Counted from the stretch's first letter, positions 19,727 to 27,322 are shown. The stretch: 37,225 nt of DNA from an uncultured Rhizobiaceae group bacterium (GCA_938044775.1 CALIOE010000065.1:1-37225), one strand, 5' to 3'. The notes: a model not told the origin generated them from the letters alone. Numbers and translations are program-made.

Positions 19727-20676
19727 CCCCAGGGTCCCCTGGACCCGTCGGAGCCCTCGGCAGGATCACGCCACGAGCCGGCATTGCGACCCCAGATCTC
19801 CCGCTGCGGCTCAGCTTGTGCAAGCGCTTCGTCGCCCTGCCATTGGTCTGCCAGCAGGTGCAGGGCTGCAATTCGATTTTCGGTGTTCGGGTGAGTGGAG
19901 AACAGGTTGTCCATGGATTGTCCATTCAGCGGGTTGATGATGAACATGTGGGCGGTAGCCGGCGCTGCCTCTGCCTGTTCGTTGATGACGGTGGATGCCC
20001 GCCCGGCGATCCTATCGAGTGCCGAAGCCAGCCACAGCGGATTGCCGCAAATCTCTGCACCCACTTTGTCGGCCTGATACTCGCGGGTACGGCTGATGGC
20101 CATCTGAACGATGCTGGCTGCCAGTGGCGCCAGAATCATCATCGCCAGGGTGCCGATCATGCCCATGCCGTTGTTGCGCCCGCCACGGAAGAAAAATGCG
20201 AAATTGGCCAGCATGCCGATGGCACCAGCAAGGGTCGCTGTCACTGTCATAATCAGCGTGTCGCGGTTTTTGATATGGGCCAGTTCATGAGCCATGACCG
20301 CCGCCGTTTCCTCGTAAGTCAGAGTATCCAGCAGCCCCCGGCTTGCCGCAACGGCAGCGTTTTCGGGATCACGGCCCGTGGCAAAGGCGTTGGGTTGTGC
20401 GGTTTCGATCACATAGACGTCGGGCATCGGCAACCCGGCCCGCTGCGCCAGGTCACGCACCATGGATACAAATTCCGGGGCCGTCTTCTCATTGACGGCA
20501 ACAGCGTTGTGCATGCGCAAAACCATCTTGCCGGAATTCCACCAGGCAAACATGTTCATGCCGGCTGCAAAAACCAGCGCCAGCAACATGCCGGTCTGGC
20601 CAGCAAGCAGATAGCCGATGCCCATGAAAAGCATGGTCATGACAGTCAGCAACATGCCGGTTTTGATCAGGTTCAT
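19723..20676 (-). CDS. htpX: Zinc metalloprotease HtpX
   Basis: M48 membrane protease that degrades damaged inner-membrane proteins. The protein has 317 residues. Two transmembrane helices lie at about 7-25 and 30-47. The zinc motif HELAH is at 130-134 and the third ligand is in [12 protein letters not shown]. Two further hydrophobic segments lie between them. The Pro/Gly/Asp-rich C-terminal tail is not conserved. ATG 20676 was chosen because [15 protein letters not shown] is the family start; the frame extends 18 codons further without conserved sequence. It is divergent from the SDHAF4-type gene and overlaps rsmB by four bases. Confidence 0.96.
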   Translation of the reverse strand: MNLIKTGMLLTVMTMLFMGIGYLLAGQTGMLLALVFAAGMNMFAWWNSGKMVLRMHNAVAVNEKTAPEFVSMVRDLAQRAGLPMPDVYVIETAQPNAFATGRDPENAAVAASRGLLDTLTYEETAAVMAHELAHIKNRDTLIMTVTATLAGAIGMLANFAFFFRGGRNNGMGMIGTLAMMILAPLAASIVQMAISRTREYQADKVGAEICGNPLWLASALDRIAGRASTVINEQAEAAPATAHMFIINPLNGQSMDNLFSTHPNTENRIAALHLLADQWQGDEALAQAEPQREIWGRNAGSWRDPAEGSDGSRGPWG

Positions 20677-20772
20677 GGTCTTTGCCTTTGGTCGCCCGTT
20701 TTCGCGACTTGCCTGAAATGGGGTGTCCACCTAAGTGAGTCAATATCGCAATCAATGCCCAACAGGCCCACG

Positions 20773-20964
20773 ATGTCTGACGATCAACCCGAAGCCGCAA
20801 AAAAATCACTGCCGGATGCAGCGAAACGCGCCCTGGCCGAGGCCAGAAAGCGCCGGGCTGAGCAACCGCAGCTCGAGCTGGAAAAAGAAGTCGACGGCCG
20901 CAAGGGCCCCGACCCAGCACGCTATGGAGACTGGGAAAACAAAGGCATTGTATCTGATTTCTAA
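20773..20964 (+). CDS. Succinate dehydrogenase assembly factor 4-like protein (DUF1674)
   Basis: A 63-residue protein. The C-terminal signature GPDPARYGDWENKGIVSDF is diagnostic of DUF1674/SDHAF4. In eukaryotes SDHAF4 binds the flavinylated SdhA subunit and promotes succinate dehydrogenase assembly; the bacterial role is inferred from homology. The N-terminal half is a charged Ala/Lys/Arg/Glu helix. The gene is divergent from htpX, a common neighbour in Rhizobiales. A candidate terminator lies about 165 bp downstream, and the 269 bp between this gene and dapA hold no other convincing gene. Confidence 0.9.
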   Translation: MSDDQPEAAKKSLPDAAKRALAEARKRRAEQPQLELEKEVDGRKGPDPARYGDWENKGIVSDF

Positions 20965-21128
20965 CGGATAAAGCGCTGCGGACAGGAAACCCGCGGGAAG
21001 CGATACCGGGAAGAAGTTCTTGAGGTGCAGAAGCTCTCAATTGATCTGAATCACATCCACCCGCACATTTTGCGGTCCCATGAGATTGCCGTCATCCACG
21101 TTGTGCCCCTAAGCGATGGATGGTGTGT

Positions 21129-21167
21129 AAGACGGCTGGTCGGCTCTCAACCTTCCAGTCGTCTTTT
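21129..21167 (+). terminator. Candidate intrinsic terminator, downstream of the SDHAF4-type gene
   Basis: An 11-bp stem AAGACGGCTGG/CCAGTCGTCTT with one G-U pair and a 15-base loop ends in TTTT (21164-21167) on the plus strand. It sits between the plus-strand DUF1674 gene and the end of minus-strand dapA. The T-run is short, so strength is uncertain. Confidence 0.45.
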
Positions 21168-21233
21168 AGTGCAATGACCGGAGCAGAAGGAGTTTTTCGA
21201 ACCCTCCCGCAGGTTTCGCATGGCTGCCGACTT

Positions 21234-22109
21234 TCAGAATTCCAATCCCAGCGCTCGCATGGCATTTCTGATTGAGCTTTTTGTGCCTGGGCCAAGCTCA
21301 ACGATCGGCAACCGGCTTACCGGTTCGCACAGGCCAAGCAGGGAACAGGCGTATTTTACACCTGCAGGGCTCGGTTCAAGAAACAAGGCCTGATGCAGCG
21401 GCATAAGCTGCAATTGAATGTCGAGCGCCTTTTTGAACTGTCCATCGGCACAGGCTTGCTGCATTTGTGCACAGAGATTTGGTGCGACATTTGCGGTTAC
21501 AGAAATGCACCCCTGGCCACCGTTTGCGTTGTACGCCAACGCTGTTTGGTCTTCGCCGGTCAGGAAGCAAAAATCGCCTTCGACCAGCCCTCGTTCAGTC
21601 AGTGGCCGGGCCAGGTCACCAGTGGAGTCTTTTACCCCGACAACGTTCTCCAGGCTGGAAAGGCGCGCCATAGTCTCCGGCAGTATGTCGACAATTGTCC
21701 GCGGCGGGACGTTGTAGACAATTATCGGCAGTTCTGATTGCTCATTCAGCACCTCAAAATGCCGGAAGATTCCTTCCTGGCTGGGCCGGTTATAGTATCC
21801 TGCAACATGCAGGACGGCGTCAGCTCCGGCCAAAGTTGCCTGTCGTGTATGTGCCACGGCTTCCATTGGATTGCAGGATCCTGCGCCGGCGATCACAGGA
21901 ACCTGGCCTCCCACTTCGTTGACGACAATTTCGACAGCGCGCCTGTGTTCCCGGCTGTCCAGTGTCGGGGCTTCACCCGTTGTGCCGACGGGTACGATCG
22001 CCTGGGTCCCGTTATCGAGGTGAAAACGGACCAGGCGGGCTAACGCCTTTTCGTCCAGAATATCCTGGAAAAATGGTGTAACGAGTGCGACAATTGAACC
22101 GGTGAACAT
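21234..22109 (-). CDS. dapA: 4-hydroxy-tetrahydrodipicolinate synthase
   Basis: Condenses pyruvate with aspartate semialdehyde in the lysine/diaminopimelate pathway. The protein has 291 residues. The Schiff-base lysine is K160 in VVGVKDSTGDL, the catalytic tyrosine is Y132 in IVYNVPPRT, and the hydroxyl relay is GTTGE (42-46), with GYYNRPSQEG near 105. ATG 22109 was chosen because MFTGSIVALVTPF is the family start and AGGAGA lies 8 bases upstream; a longer frame begins 11 codons earlier. It appears to be transcribed alone, with a strong bidirectional terminator just upstream. Some aldolases of this family act on other substrates, but all catalytic residues here fit DapA. Confidence 0.94.
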   Translation of the reverse strand: MFTGSIVALVTPFFQDILDEKALARLVRFHLDNGTQAIVPVGTTGEAPTLDSREHRRAVEIVVNEVGGQVPVIAGAGSCNPMEAVAHTRQATLAGADAVLHVAGYYNRPSQEGIFRHFEVLNEQSELPIIVYNVPPRTIVDILPETMARLSSLENVVGVKDSTGDLARPLTERGLVEGDFCFLTGEDQTALAYNANGGQGCISVTANVAPNLCAQMQQACADGQFKKALDIQLQLMPLHQALFLEPSPAGVKYACSLLGLCEPVSRLPIVELGPGTKSSIRNAMRALGLEF

Positions 22110-22156
22110 GCGTGTCTCCTGCTTAATGTGTGACAGCAACACGGTTCCCGAATGGC

Positions 22157-22198
22157 AAAAAACCCCGGAAGCCGCAGAAGGCTGCCGGGGTTTTTGTT
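22157..22198. terminator. Strong bidirectional intrinsic terminator
   Basis: The core stem CCCCGG/CCGGGG (22163-22168 and 22185-22190) is extended inward by AGCC/GGCT and flanked by A6 on the left and T5GT4 on the right, so both strands read a GC-rich stem followed by a T-run. On the minus strand it would end transcription from the VOC gene before dapA. Confidence 0.85.
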
Positions 22199-22240
22199 TT
22201 GTATACCTGACTGTTGCCTACATGCGCGCGACCGAAACGG

Positions 22241-22259
22241 CCTGTTTTTTGAAAACAGG
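22241..22259. repeat. Short inverted repeat
   Basis: A perfect 8-bp stem CCTGTTTT/AAAACAGG with a 3-base loop lies in the 260-bp gap between dapA and the VOC gene, 43 bp from the strong terminator. It could be a secondary terminator or an operator. The rest of this gap shows no gene. Confidence 0.35.
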
Positions 22260-22369
22260 TTTGATCGCTTTGATGGCATTTGCACAATAAGTCATCCAGA
22301 CAAACTAGGCGGTGGATGTCTCCCGGTCCAGAGTGATCTGATGCGATCCGGTGCACCCGGCGTCGGCCG

Positions 22370-22726
22370 CTACTCGGATTCTGCCGTATCGTGATGAACG
22401 TGAAACAGGTTCCCGTTCAGATCTTGCACCGAAAATTGTCGCTGTCCCCAGGGTTTGTCTTCTATGTCGGCGACGATATTGGCGCCCAACTGGATGAATT
22501 TCTGATGGGCAAGATCAACGTCGCTTGCATAAATCCAGAATGCCGCGGGATGGATTTTCTTGAAGGTGCGACGAAAGAAGATGGCGATCTCATCATGGGA
22601 AACGGCGCCAATTTCCCTGTCGGGGTAAATCCATTCGATCGTGAAGCCCAGGCGGTCGCGGTAGTAAGCCTGTGCCTGCTCAACATCGGTCACCGGCAGT
22701 TCGGCGACCGGTTGCGATAAATTCAT
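22370..22726 (-). CDS. VOC (glyoxalase/bleomycin-resistance/dioxygenase) superfamily protein
   Basis: 118 residues arranged as two beta-alpha-beta-beta-beta modules: VAELPVTDVEQAQAYYRDRLGF opens the first and FWIYASDVDLAHQKFIQLGA the second, with FSVQDLNGNLFHVHHD at the end, the usual position of a metal-ligand strand. Such proteins bind metals and act on small molecules or sequester antibiotics; the substrate here is unknown. GGAGGT lies 7 bases before ATG 22726, a strong ribosome site that fixes the start. A further minus-strand gene (unknown, 108 residues) ends 69 bp upstream. Confidence 0.88.
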   Translation of the reverse strand: MNLSQPVAELPVTDVEQAQAYYRDRLGFTIEWIYPDREIGAVSHDEIAIFFRRTFKKIHPAAFWIYASDVDLAHQKFIQLGANIVADIEDKPWGQRQFSVQDLNGNLFHVHHDTAESE

Positions 22727-22795
22727 GTCGATACCTCCAGGTTCACTATGGTTGCCCGATTGCGGGCGGAGCCCGCCTTCATCCCGCTGCATCAG

Positions 22796-23122
22796 TTACA
22801 GTTTACCGACTTCTACGGCCATCGCTTCGCGCAGAATCGGTGCAGTTGCATGCACCCATTCTGGTTCACTGTGCCGGATCATCAGCCACAGCAAAGATTT
22901 CACGTCCCAGAAGGTTGCGTCAATCAAGCCGTTCTCCTGTTTGTCCCGTTTGAAATGCCAGTGAACAGAATTGGGATATTTCTTCCGTGAATAGCTGCCA
23001 ATGTGCGAGATATAGAGGCCGGCATTGCGCGCGGCTCTCTCGACAAGCTTCATCATCTCGGCGCGTGCTACACCTTCCGGCAGTGGCACATGTAGATCGT
23101 ATGATTTCTTTTCCCGGGCCAT
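22796..23122 (-). CDS. Conserved-looking protein of unknown function, 108 residues
   Basis: I do not recognise a family. The protein is soluble and basic at the N-terminus (MAREKKSYDLHVPLPEG), with a helical middle (MMKLVERAARNAGLYI) and a Trp/His-rich part (NSVHWHFKRDK, DVKSLLWLMIRHSEPEW). No signal peptide or membrane segment is visible. ATG 23122 follows GGGAG, but this ribosome site lies in the 3' arm of a perfect 7-bp hairpin (23127-23152) that could hide it. The preceding region holds a LysE remnant. Good codon use and a clear start suggest a real gene. Confidence 0.7.
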   Translation of the reverse strand: MAREKKSYDLHVPLPEGVARAEMMKLVERAARNAGLYISHIGSYSRKKYPNSVHWHFKRDKQENGLIDATFWDVKSLLWLMIRHSEPEWVHATAPILREAMAVEVGKL

Positions 23123-23126
23123 GTCC

Positions 23127-23152
23127 GGCTCCCGTTTTGTTTGCTGGGAGCC
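23127..23152 (-). promoter_or_regulatory. Hairpin covering the ribosome binding site
   Basis: On the minus strand GGCTCCC and GGGAGCC form a perfect 7-bp stem with a 12-base AC-rich loop. The 3' arm contains the GGGAG ribosome site of the following 108-residue ORF, 4 bases before its ATG. Such a structure could limit translation until melted by heat or bound by a factor. Confidence 0.5.
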
Positions 23153-23248
23153 AAGCCAAAACGAGCTTTCAGGAAAGCACAAGCCATTTTTTTCGGGCTA
23201 TCCCGCAGGCAAGTATCGGATGACAAATATGAGGCCGCGCGCCTTTTG

Positions 23249-23392
23249 TCAGTTGGAATCACGCAATTCTATTGCGCCGAGAACACATGCTGCACCGATC
23301 AGAAATAAGCTGCCAATCCGGTCAAGCAGGGCGTCTGCACTTCGTTTGAGTTTTTGGCGAGCCAGGCGGCGCGAGCTTTCGATGCGCACAGG
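23249..23392 (-). pseudogene. Remnant of a LysE/RhtB-family exporter (C-terminal end only)
   Basis: The 46-residue frame starting at GTG 23389 reads RQKLKRSADALLDRIGSLFL then IGAACVLGAIELRDSN. This resembles the last helix and basic tail of LysE/RhtB exporters, which are about 205 residues long. A TGA lies a few codons upstream in frame and no remaining part of the exporter is found nearby, so it is probably a decayed gene. The rest of the 338-bp stretch 23123-23460 holds only the hairpin described above and short inverted repeats (GCTTTC/GAAAGC at 23165-23178). The call rests on pattern resemblance and is tentative. Confidence 0.35.
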
Positions 23393-23460
23393 ATCCGGTC
23401 AACATGCCAGCCAACGGCCCGCGGCTTTTTGAGGATGCCGGTCGGTTGGTGACTGCAGAT

Positions 23461-24225
23461 CTATTGCATTGACATCAAAACCGTTCGTGTCTCCTCGTCC
23501 GCCGGAAACATCAATTCGATCTTCAGTTCTGACAGAGCAATGTCCTCTGCTGTGCCGAACTGCCCGAAGGTTGAAAAGAAGGAGAAGGTTTGACCACCGG
23601 TGGTGTAACGGGCTGGAATGAAGGCCGGCATCAGGCCATCGGGAGGTGTGCTCTCCGGATTGCGCTCGCTGATCAGCTTATCGATTGCCGCCTGAAGCAC
23701 GGGGTCGCCGCCAAGGTGATTGCTCTCAGTGCGCAGACGGGCAATCGTATGTTCGATCACCTCATCAATGTTTTCGATGGCGGCTCGAACGGCCTGGTTG
23801 TCGGCCAGTGTCGTGAGAATTGAGTCGCCTGGCTGCACACCCATGCCGGCCATCAGCAAAGTTGCTGTGTTGTTCATTTTGACAATCGACCAGTGCTTGT
23901 CTAGCGCGATGGCTGGAAATGGATTGTGTTTCTCGAGCATCCAGTCGACTGCTGCGCGAACCGGGGCCATGTCATTCTCGCTAAGATCGCGATCGCCGTA
24001 GGCCGGAGCAAGACCGGCGGCCGACAGCAGTTGATTGCGTGCCAGGAGGGGTATGTCCAGCTCTTCGCACAACATCAGCACCATGGCGCGACTGGGTCGA
24101 GAACGCCCGGTTTCCAGAAACGAAATATGGCGTGCAGATACATTGGCATTGAGGCCGAGATCAAGTTGACTCATGCGTCGCTGGTTGCGCCAGTCTTTTA
24201 AGGCAGTGCCAAATTCCAGACCCAT
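23461..24225 (-). CDS. XRE-family regulator with MmyB-like ligand-binding domain
   Basis: 254 residues: a helix-turn-helix domain at 5-65 (ALKDWRNQRRMSQLDLGL and SARHISFLETGRSRPSR), then a PAS-like C-terminal domain beginning near PVRAAVDWMLEKHNPFPAI, with ALDKHWSIVKMN typical of MmyB-like (MLTR) ligand-binding regulators. These often control a neighbouring divergent gene and bind a fatty acid or similar ligand; here the neighbour encodes a four-helix membrane protein. The start at ATG 24225 follows GGAGG by 9 bases. A palindrome in the 135-bp intergenic region is a candidate operator. Confidence 0.92.
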   Translation of the reverse strand: MGLEFGTALKDWRNQRRMSQLDLGLNANVSARHISFLETGRSRPSRAMVLMLCEELDIPLLARNQLLSAAGLAPAYGDRDLSENDMAPVRAAVDWMLEKHNPFPAIALDKHWSIVKMNNTATLLMAGMGVQPGDSILTTLADNQAVRAAIENIDEVIEHTIARLRTESNHLGGDPVLQAAIDKLISERNPESTPPDGLMPAFIPARYTTGGQTFSFFSTFGQFGTAEDIALSELKIELMFPADEETRTVLMSMQ

Positions 24226-24284
24226 TGAATCAATCCTCCGTCATGGTTGAACCGTCATTGTAACGCGCAAACGGCGTTTCGCAC

Positions 24285-24299
24285 TTACCTTGGAGGTAA
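24285..24299. promoter_or_regulatory. Candidate operator palindrome
   Basis: TTACCT-TGG-AGGTAA is a perfect 6-bp inverted repeat between the XRE regulator and the divergent membrane-protein gene. A second shorter repeat, AAACG-G-CGTTT, lies just before it at 24269-24279. Position between a regulator and its likely target supports an operator role. Confidence 0.45.
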
Positions 24300-24360
24300 T
24301 TGTTTTGCTGTCGCCAACGGAGGCAGGCTGGACAGGTCAACAGAAGAAGGAATTATCACC

Positions 24361-24798
24361 ATGTCTTTCCAGACGAGCGTAACCTGCCTGAAAATATCCT
24401 CGATATTGCTGATTGTACTCGGGGCCCTGTTCAGCTGGACCACCGTTGGCCCATGGGCCCAATACAACCTCCTGTTCGTTGATTTTATCATTGGGCCCTT
24501 CGACGGTGGACAGTCCTATTCGGCCACTGAGACACGCCTGCTTGCAGCCATAACGGGCGGTATTACAACCGGACTGGGGGTGCTGTTCTGGATGATCACG
24601 CATTTCGTCTACGCATCGGATCCGGTTCTCGGTAGGCGCATGATTCTGGCCGGCATTTGCTCCTGGTTTGTTGTCGACAGTGTTGGGTCAATGTTGGCGG
24701 GAGCGCCGTTCAATGTGATCGCCAATGCAGGCCTGCTGCTGATGTTTGTTCTCCCCGTGGTACTGGTGTCGGCGGAAGACCGCGCCCAGACGGTGTAG
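24361..24798 (+). CDS. Four-helix integral membrane protein, unknown function
   Basis: 145 residues with four hydrophobic segments at about 10-30, 60-82, 92-112 and 115-136. The loop between the first two (about residues 31-59) holds PWAQYNLLFVDFIIGPFDG. The family is not recognised. ATG 24361 was chosen because AAGGA lies upstream and an earlier in-frame ATG (24247) would add 38 residues of unlikely composition that overlap the intergenic palindromes. It is divergent from the MmyB-like regulator, so it is a likely regulatory target. A strong terminator follows 17 bases after the stop. Confidence 0.75.
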   Translation: MSFQTSVTCLKISSILLIVLGALFSWTTVGPWAQYNLLFVDFIIGPFDGGQSYSATETRLLAAITGGITTGLGVLFWMITHFVYASDPVLGRRMILAGICSWFVVDSVGSMLAGAPFNVIANAGLLLMFVLPVVLVSAEDRAQTV

Positions 24799-24815
24799 AA
24801 CCGGGCACAAAAAAA

Positions 24816-24847
24816 GGGCCGCCTGATTGAGGCGGCCCCGCATTTTT
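24816..24847. terminator. Strong bidirectional intrinsic terminator
   Basis: A perfect 9-bp stem GGGCCGCCT/AGGCGGCCC with loop GATTG is followed on the plus strand by CGCATTTTT, and on the minus strand directly by a run of seven T. It ends the membrane-protein gene on the plus strand and the small 25-codon gene on the minus strand. Confidence 0.9.
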
Positions 24848-24907
24848 CAAATCCGGAGGGTCTGTCAGCTGACGGCTAAGTCAACACTGAAACCCGACAT
24901 CCGGTTA

Positions 24908-24985
24908 TCAGGATGAATGTGAAGGCTGCTCCATCACTCTTCCCTCAAACAAAGACCCGACCGGCTTCGTTGAAATGCTCGACAT
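24908..24985 (-). CDS. Small protein gene, 25 codons, with own promoter and terminator
   Basis: The reading frame encodes MSSISTKPVGSLFEGRVMEQ followed by PSHSS, soluble and without a membrane segment. Several signals argue for a real gene. AGGAGG lies 7 bases before ATG inside a 13-14 base stretch complementary to the 16S rRNA 3' end. A sigma70-like promoter lies 38 bases upstream of the start. A strong T7-run terminator lies about 70 bases downstream of the stop. The expected transcript is about 210 nt, so a dual-function RNA is possible. The 3' part contains a 10-base palindrome GTCAGCTGAC (24864-24873) inside a longer possible hairpin. No homologue is recognised, and the upstream esterase gene ends 95 bases away. 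Confidence 0.6.
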   Translation of the reverse strand: MSSISTKPVGSLFEGRVMEQPSHSS

Positions 24986-25022
24986 CAGATCACCTCCTTT
25001 CAATGCGTTAGACACGAATCAG

Positions 25023-25051
25023 ATTATGGGGTCGAATGGAGGTCCTGACAA
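25023..25051 (-). promoter_or_regulatory. Sigma70-type promoter of the small 25-codon gene
   Basis: On the minus strand TTGTCA (25046-25051) and CATAAT (25023-25028) are separated by 17 bp; each hexamer differs from consensus by one base. The start point would be near 25016, leaving a leader of about 31 nt before the ATG at 24985. Confidence 0.65.
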
Positions 25052-25080
25052 GTAGACCGGCGTTTTGCCGCACGACGCTA

Positions 25081-25872
25081 TTACAACAACTCATCCAGCT
25101 GCTTTGCGATCCAGAATCGCGGGATGAAATGACCGCGCTCATGGACATCCAGAATGACGTCTTTGCCCGATGTACAGCCGGCCCAGACATGGCGTTCAAA
25201 GGAGAGTATCTTTACCGCCTGCCAGATGGACTTTGAGGTCGGCTCCGTGGTGCAGCCATTCTTGTGGCGCCACAATCTGACAGGCCAGGTACGCTCATCG
25301 GCCGGTCCGAAAGGGTAGCTCATCACAGTGTCCCTGGTGCCGTGTACATGTCGGATGTGAACCGGCGCTGCGCATTCCTCTTCCTGCGAAGGAAGCGTAC
25401 CGGAAACTGCCAGCAAGGCGCTGATGTTACCCCCATTGGCACAGGCAAAGCGCCAGGCCATTGCGCTGCCATAGGAATAGCCCGAAACATAAATTCGCTC
25501 CGGGTCCACTGGCCAGCGCTTCGCCACGTCGTCGAGAACGCTCTGGGCAAAGGGAACATCATCGGTATCAGCATTCCAGAAGTTCCACGAACGGCCATTG
25601 CCGTTGGGTGCAACAAGCAACACACCACGCTCTCGTGTCGCGCCGGCAATGCGGCCGTGCTTCATGATCAGAGGCCCCTGACGGCCCCAGCCATGAAAAT
25701 GCAGCAGCACCGGAAGACTCGAAGTGCCGTCCCAGTTATCGGGTGGCAGCACATGATAAGATCGTGCACCCAATTCACAGGGAACTGCTGCGACACAATT
25801 GCTGGCGGCAGCTGACGGCCCGGTAGACAGGGTGGACGCAAAGGCGATCGTGGCGAGCATGATTTTTATCAT
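25081..25872 (-). CDS. Secreted PHB-depolymerase/feruloyl-esterase-like alpha/beta hydrolase
   Basis: 263 residues with a signal peptide (MIKIMLATIAFASTL, predicted cut after PSAAA). The alpha/beta hydrolase core shows HFHGWG (oxyanion region, about 58-63), the nucleophile elbow GYSYG with Ser133, HGTRDTV with the acid Asp181, and ERGHFIP with the catalytic histidine near the C-terminus. This is the COG3509/LpqC arrangement of short-chain esterases and depolymerases; the polymer or ester it acts on cannot be told. ATG 25872 gives the cleanest signal peptide; a GTG at 25902 is possible. It is divergent from the YcaQ-type gene across 206 bp in which I see no gene. Confidence 0.85.
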   Translation of the reverse strand: MIKIMLATIAFASTLSTGPSAAASNCVAAVPCELGARSYHVLPPDNWDGTSSLPVLLHFHGWGRQGPLIMKHGRIAGATRERGVLLVAPNGNGRSWNFWNADTDDVPFAQSVLDDVAKRWPVDPERIYVSGYSYGSAMAWRFACANGGNISALLAVSGTLPSQEEECAAPVHIRHVHGTRDTVMSYPFGPADERTWPVRLWRHKNGCTTEPTSKSIWQAVKILSFERHVWAGCTSGKDVILDVHERGHFIPRFWIAKQLDELL

Positions 25873-26078
25873 CGGCAGACCATGGCAAAATTTGCTGCTC
25901 ACGAAAAATCACAATCGTATTAATCGGTGATTCTCCCACCGCAATTCGTCCAATCCTGACAGCAACTGGCAGCACTGGTCGAAAACGGCGCGGTTCGGGC
26001 CTCTGTCGGGTTGCGCTTTGACGCTTGCTGTTGAACCTTGGCGCTGAAACGAGTTCTCTCCCTTGCGGCTGCCATCCG

Positions 26079-27281
26079 ATGACCCTCACGATTACCAACC
26101 AGCAGGCCCGGCACCTGATTCTGCACCTTCAGGGCATGACAATGCAGCCGCATTTTCGGCTCGATCCGGCCGGCCTTTGCCGGCTGATCGAACAGATGGG
26201 TTTTGTGCAGGTCGACTCGATTCAGTGGGTAGAGAGGGCGCAGCACATGATCCTCTACGCCCGCAACCAGACCTACCGTCCTAAACATCTGCAACGCCTG
26301 ATCGAGCGCGACAAAAGGCTGTTCGAAAACTGGACCCATGATGCATCGGTCATTCCGTCGGCTTTCTATCCCTACTGGCGGCACAGGTTTGAACGCATGC
26401 GCGAAAAGCTGGGTCAGAAATTTGCCAGCTGGCAGGGTGAGGGCTACCGGGAGAAATGTGAAGCGATGTTGCAAAAAGTGCGACAGGAAGGGTCGCTGCG
26501 CTCGCGTGATCTTGAGCGCGAGGACACCGGCCCGCAGGAAATGTGGCAATGGCATGATGGTAAGGCGGCGTTGGAATTTCTCTGGCGCACCGGCGATCTG
26601 TGCATTGCCGGACGGGATGGATTTCAGAAAATTTACGACCTGTCCCATCGCGGCGTCCCGGAAGAGCACTTTGACGCCCGAGTCAGCCACGCGGAATTTG
26701 TCGACTGGGCCTGCCGTTCGGCTCTGGACAGGCTGGGATTTGGCACTGCCGGGGACATTTCACGGTTCTGGGAATTGGTCACAATTGCCGAGGCGCGTGA
26801 CTGGCTTGCAGAGCAGGGTGACAACTCCGTGTGCCAGGTTGGCATTCAGGGGGCCAGGGGAAAGCCCACCAAGACAATGGCCGCGAGGGCAGACATTGCA
26901 TCATTGATCGAGTCGCTTCCGCCACTTCCCAAACGGGTTCGCGCTCTGTCGCCGTTTGACCCGGTCATTCGCGACCGCAAGCGTCTGGAATGGCTGTGGG
27001 ACTTCGACTACCGCATTGAGATCTATGTGCCTGAAGAAAAGCGCGTCTGGGGCTACTACGTATTCCCGTTGCTGGAGGGCGACCGGCTTATTGGCCGCAT
27101 CGATATGCGCGCGCACCGCAAGAACCAGTCGCTCGACGTAAAGCGGTTATGGCTTGAGCCCAGGGTCAAACTGTCAAATGCCCGCAAAACCCGCCTCGAC
27201 GCGGAGCTGGTGCGACAGGCAAGGCTCGGCGGTGTAAACGATGTTATCTGGCTCGACGGTGCGTTAAACCAGCACTCGTGA
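26079..27281 (+). CDS. YcaQ/AlkZ-type winged-helix DNA glycosylase
   Basis: 400 residues of the HTH_42 superfamily. Bacterial YcaQ unhooks interstrand crosslinks and AlkZ removes azinomycin adducts using a QxQ or QxD motif; here FVQVDSIQWVERAQH carries Q-V-D. Tandem winged-helix segments follow, with FENWTHDASVIPS and the C-terminal LSPFDPVIRDRKRLEWLWDF, both typical of the family. The start at ATG 26079 fits the family N-terminus (ITNQQARHLILHLQG); the upstream extension has no similarity. A hairpin follows the stop. The precise lesion is unknown, but the catalytic motif is kept. Confidence 0.88.
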   Translation: MTLTITNQQARHLILHLQGMTMQPHFRLDPAGLCRLIEQMGFVQVDSIQWVERAQHMILYARNQTYRPKHLQRLIERDKRLFENWTHDASVIPSAFYPYWRHRFERMREKLGQKFASWQGEGYREKCEAMLQKVRQEGSLRSRDLEREDTGPQEMWQWHDGKAALEFLWRTGDLCIAGRDGFQKIYDLSHRGVPEEHFDARVSHAEFVDWACRSALDRLGFGTAGDISRFWELVTIAEARDWLAEQGDNSVCQVGIQGARGKPTKTMAARADIASLIESLPPLPKRVRALSPFDPVIRDRKRLEWLWDFDYRIEIYVPEEKRVWGYYVFPLLEGDRLIGRIDMRAHRKNQSLDVKRLWLEPRVKLSNARKTRLDAELVRQARLGGVNDVIWLDGALNQHS

Positions 27282-27292
27282 TTTGTTGCAGT

Positions 27293-27322
27293 CCTGGCGG
27301 GGCGATTGTTGCGCCCGCCAGG
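27293..27322. terminator. Hairpin between two convergent genes
   Basis: A perfect 9-bp stem CCTGGCGGG/CCCGCCAGG with a 12-base loop lies in the 55-bp gap between the YcaQ-type gene and the convergent histidine phosphatase gene. No clear T-run follows on either strand. Confidence 0.45.

Noticed and set aside
19663-20964. 433-codon plus-strand frame across htpX and the SDHAF4-type gene
   Set aside because: Only the last 63 codons match a known family; the rest is antisense to htpX, with His/Arg/Cys-rich low-quality composition.
22762-22776. GCGGGC-GGA-GCCCGC hairpin between the 108-residue ORF and the VOC gene
   Set aside because: A short stem without a T-run, too common in GC-rich DNA to call a terminator or attenuator.
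25920-26690. 256-codon minus-strand frame opposite the YcaQ-type gene
   Set aside because: It is the shadow of a clearly conserved gene on the plus strand and shows no recognisable domain.
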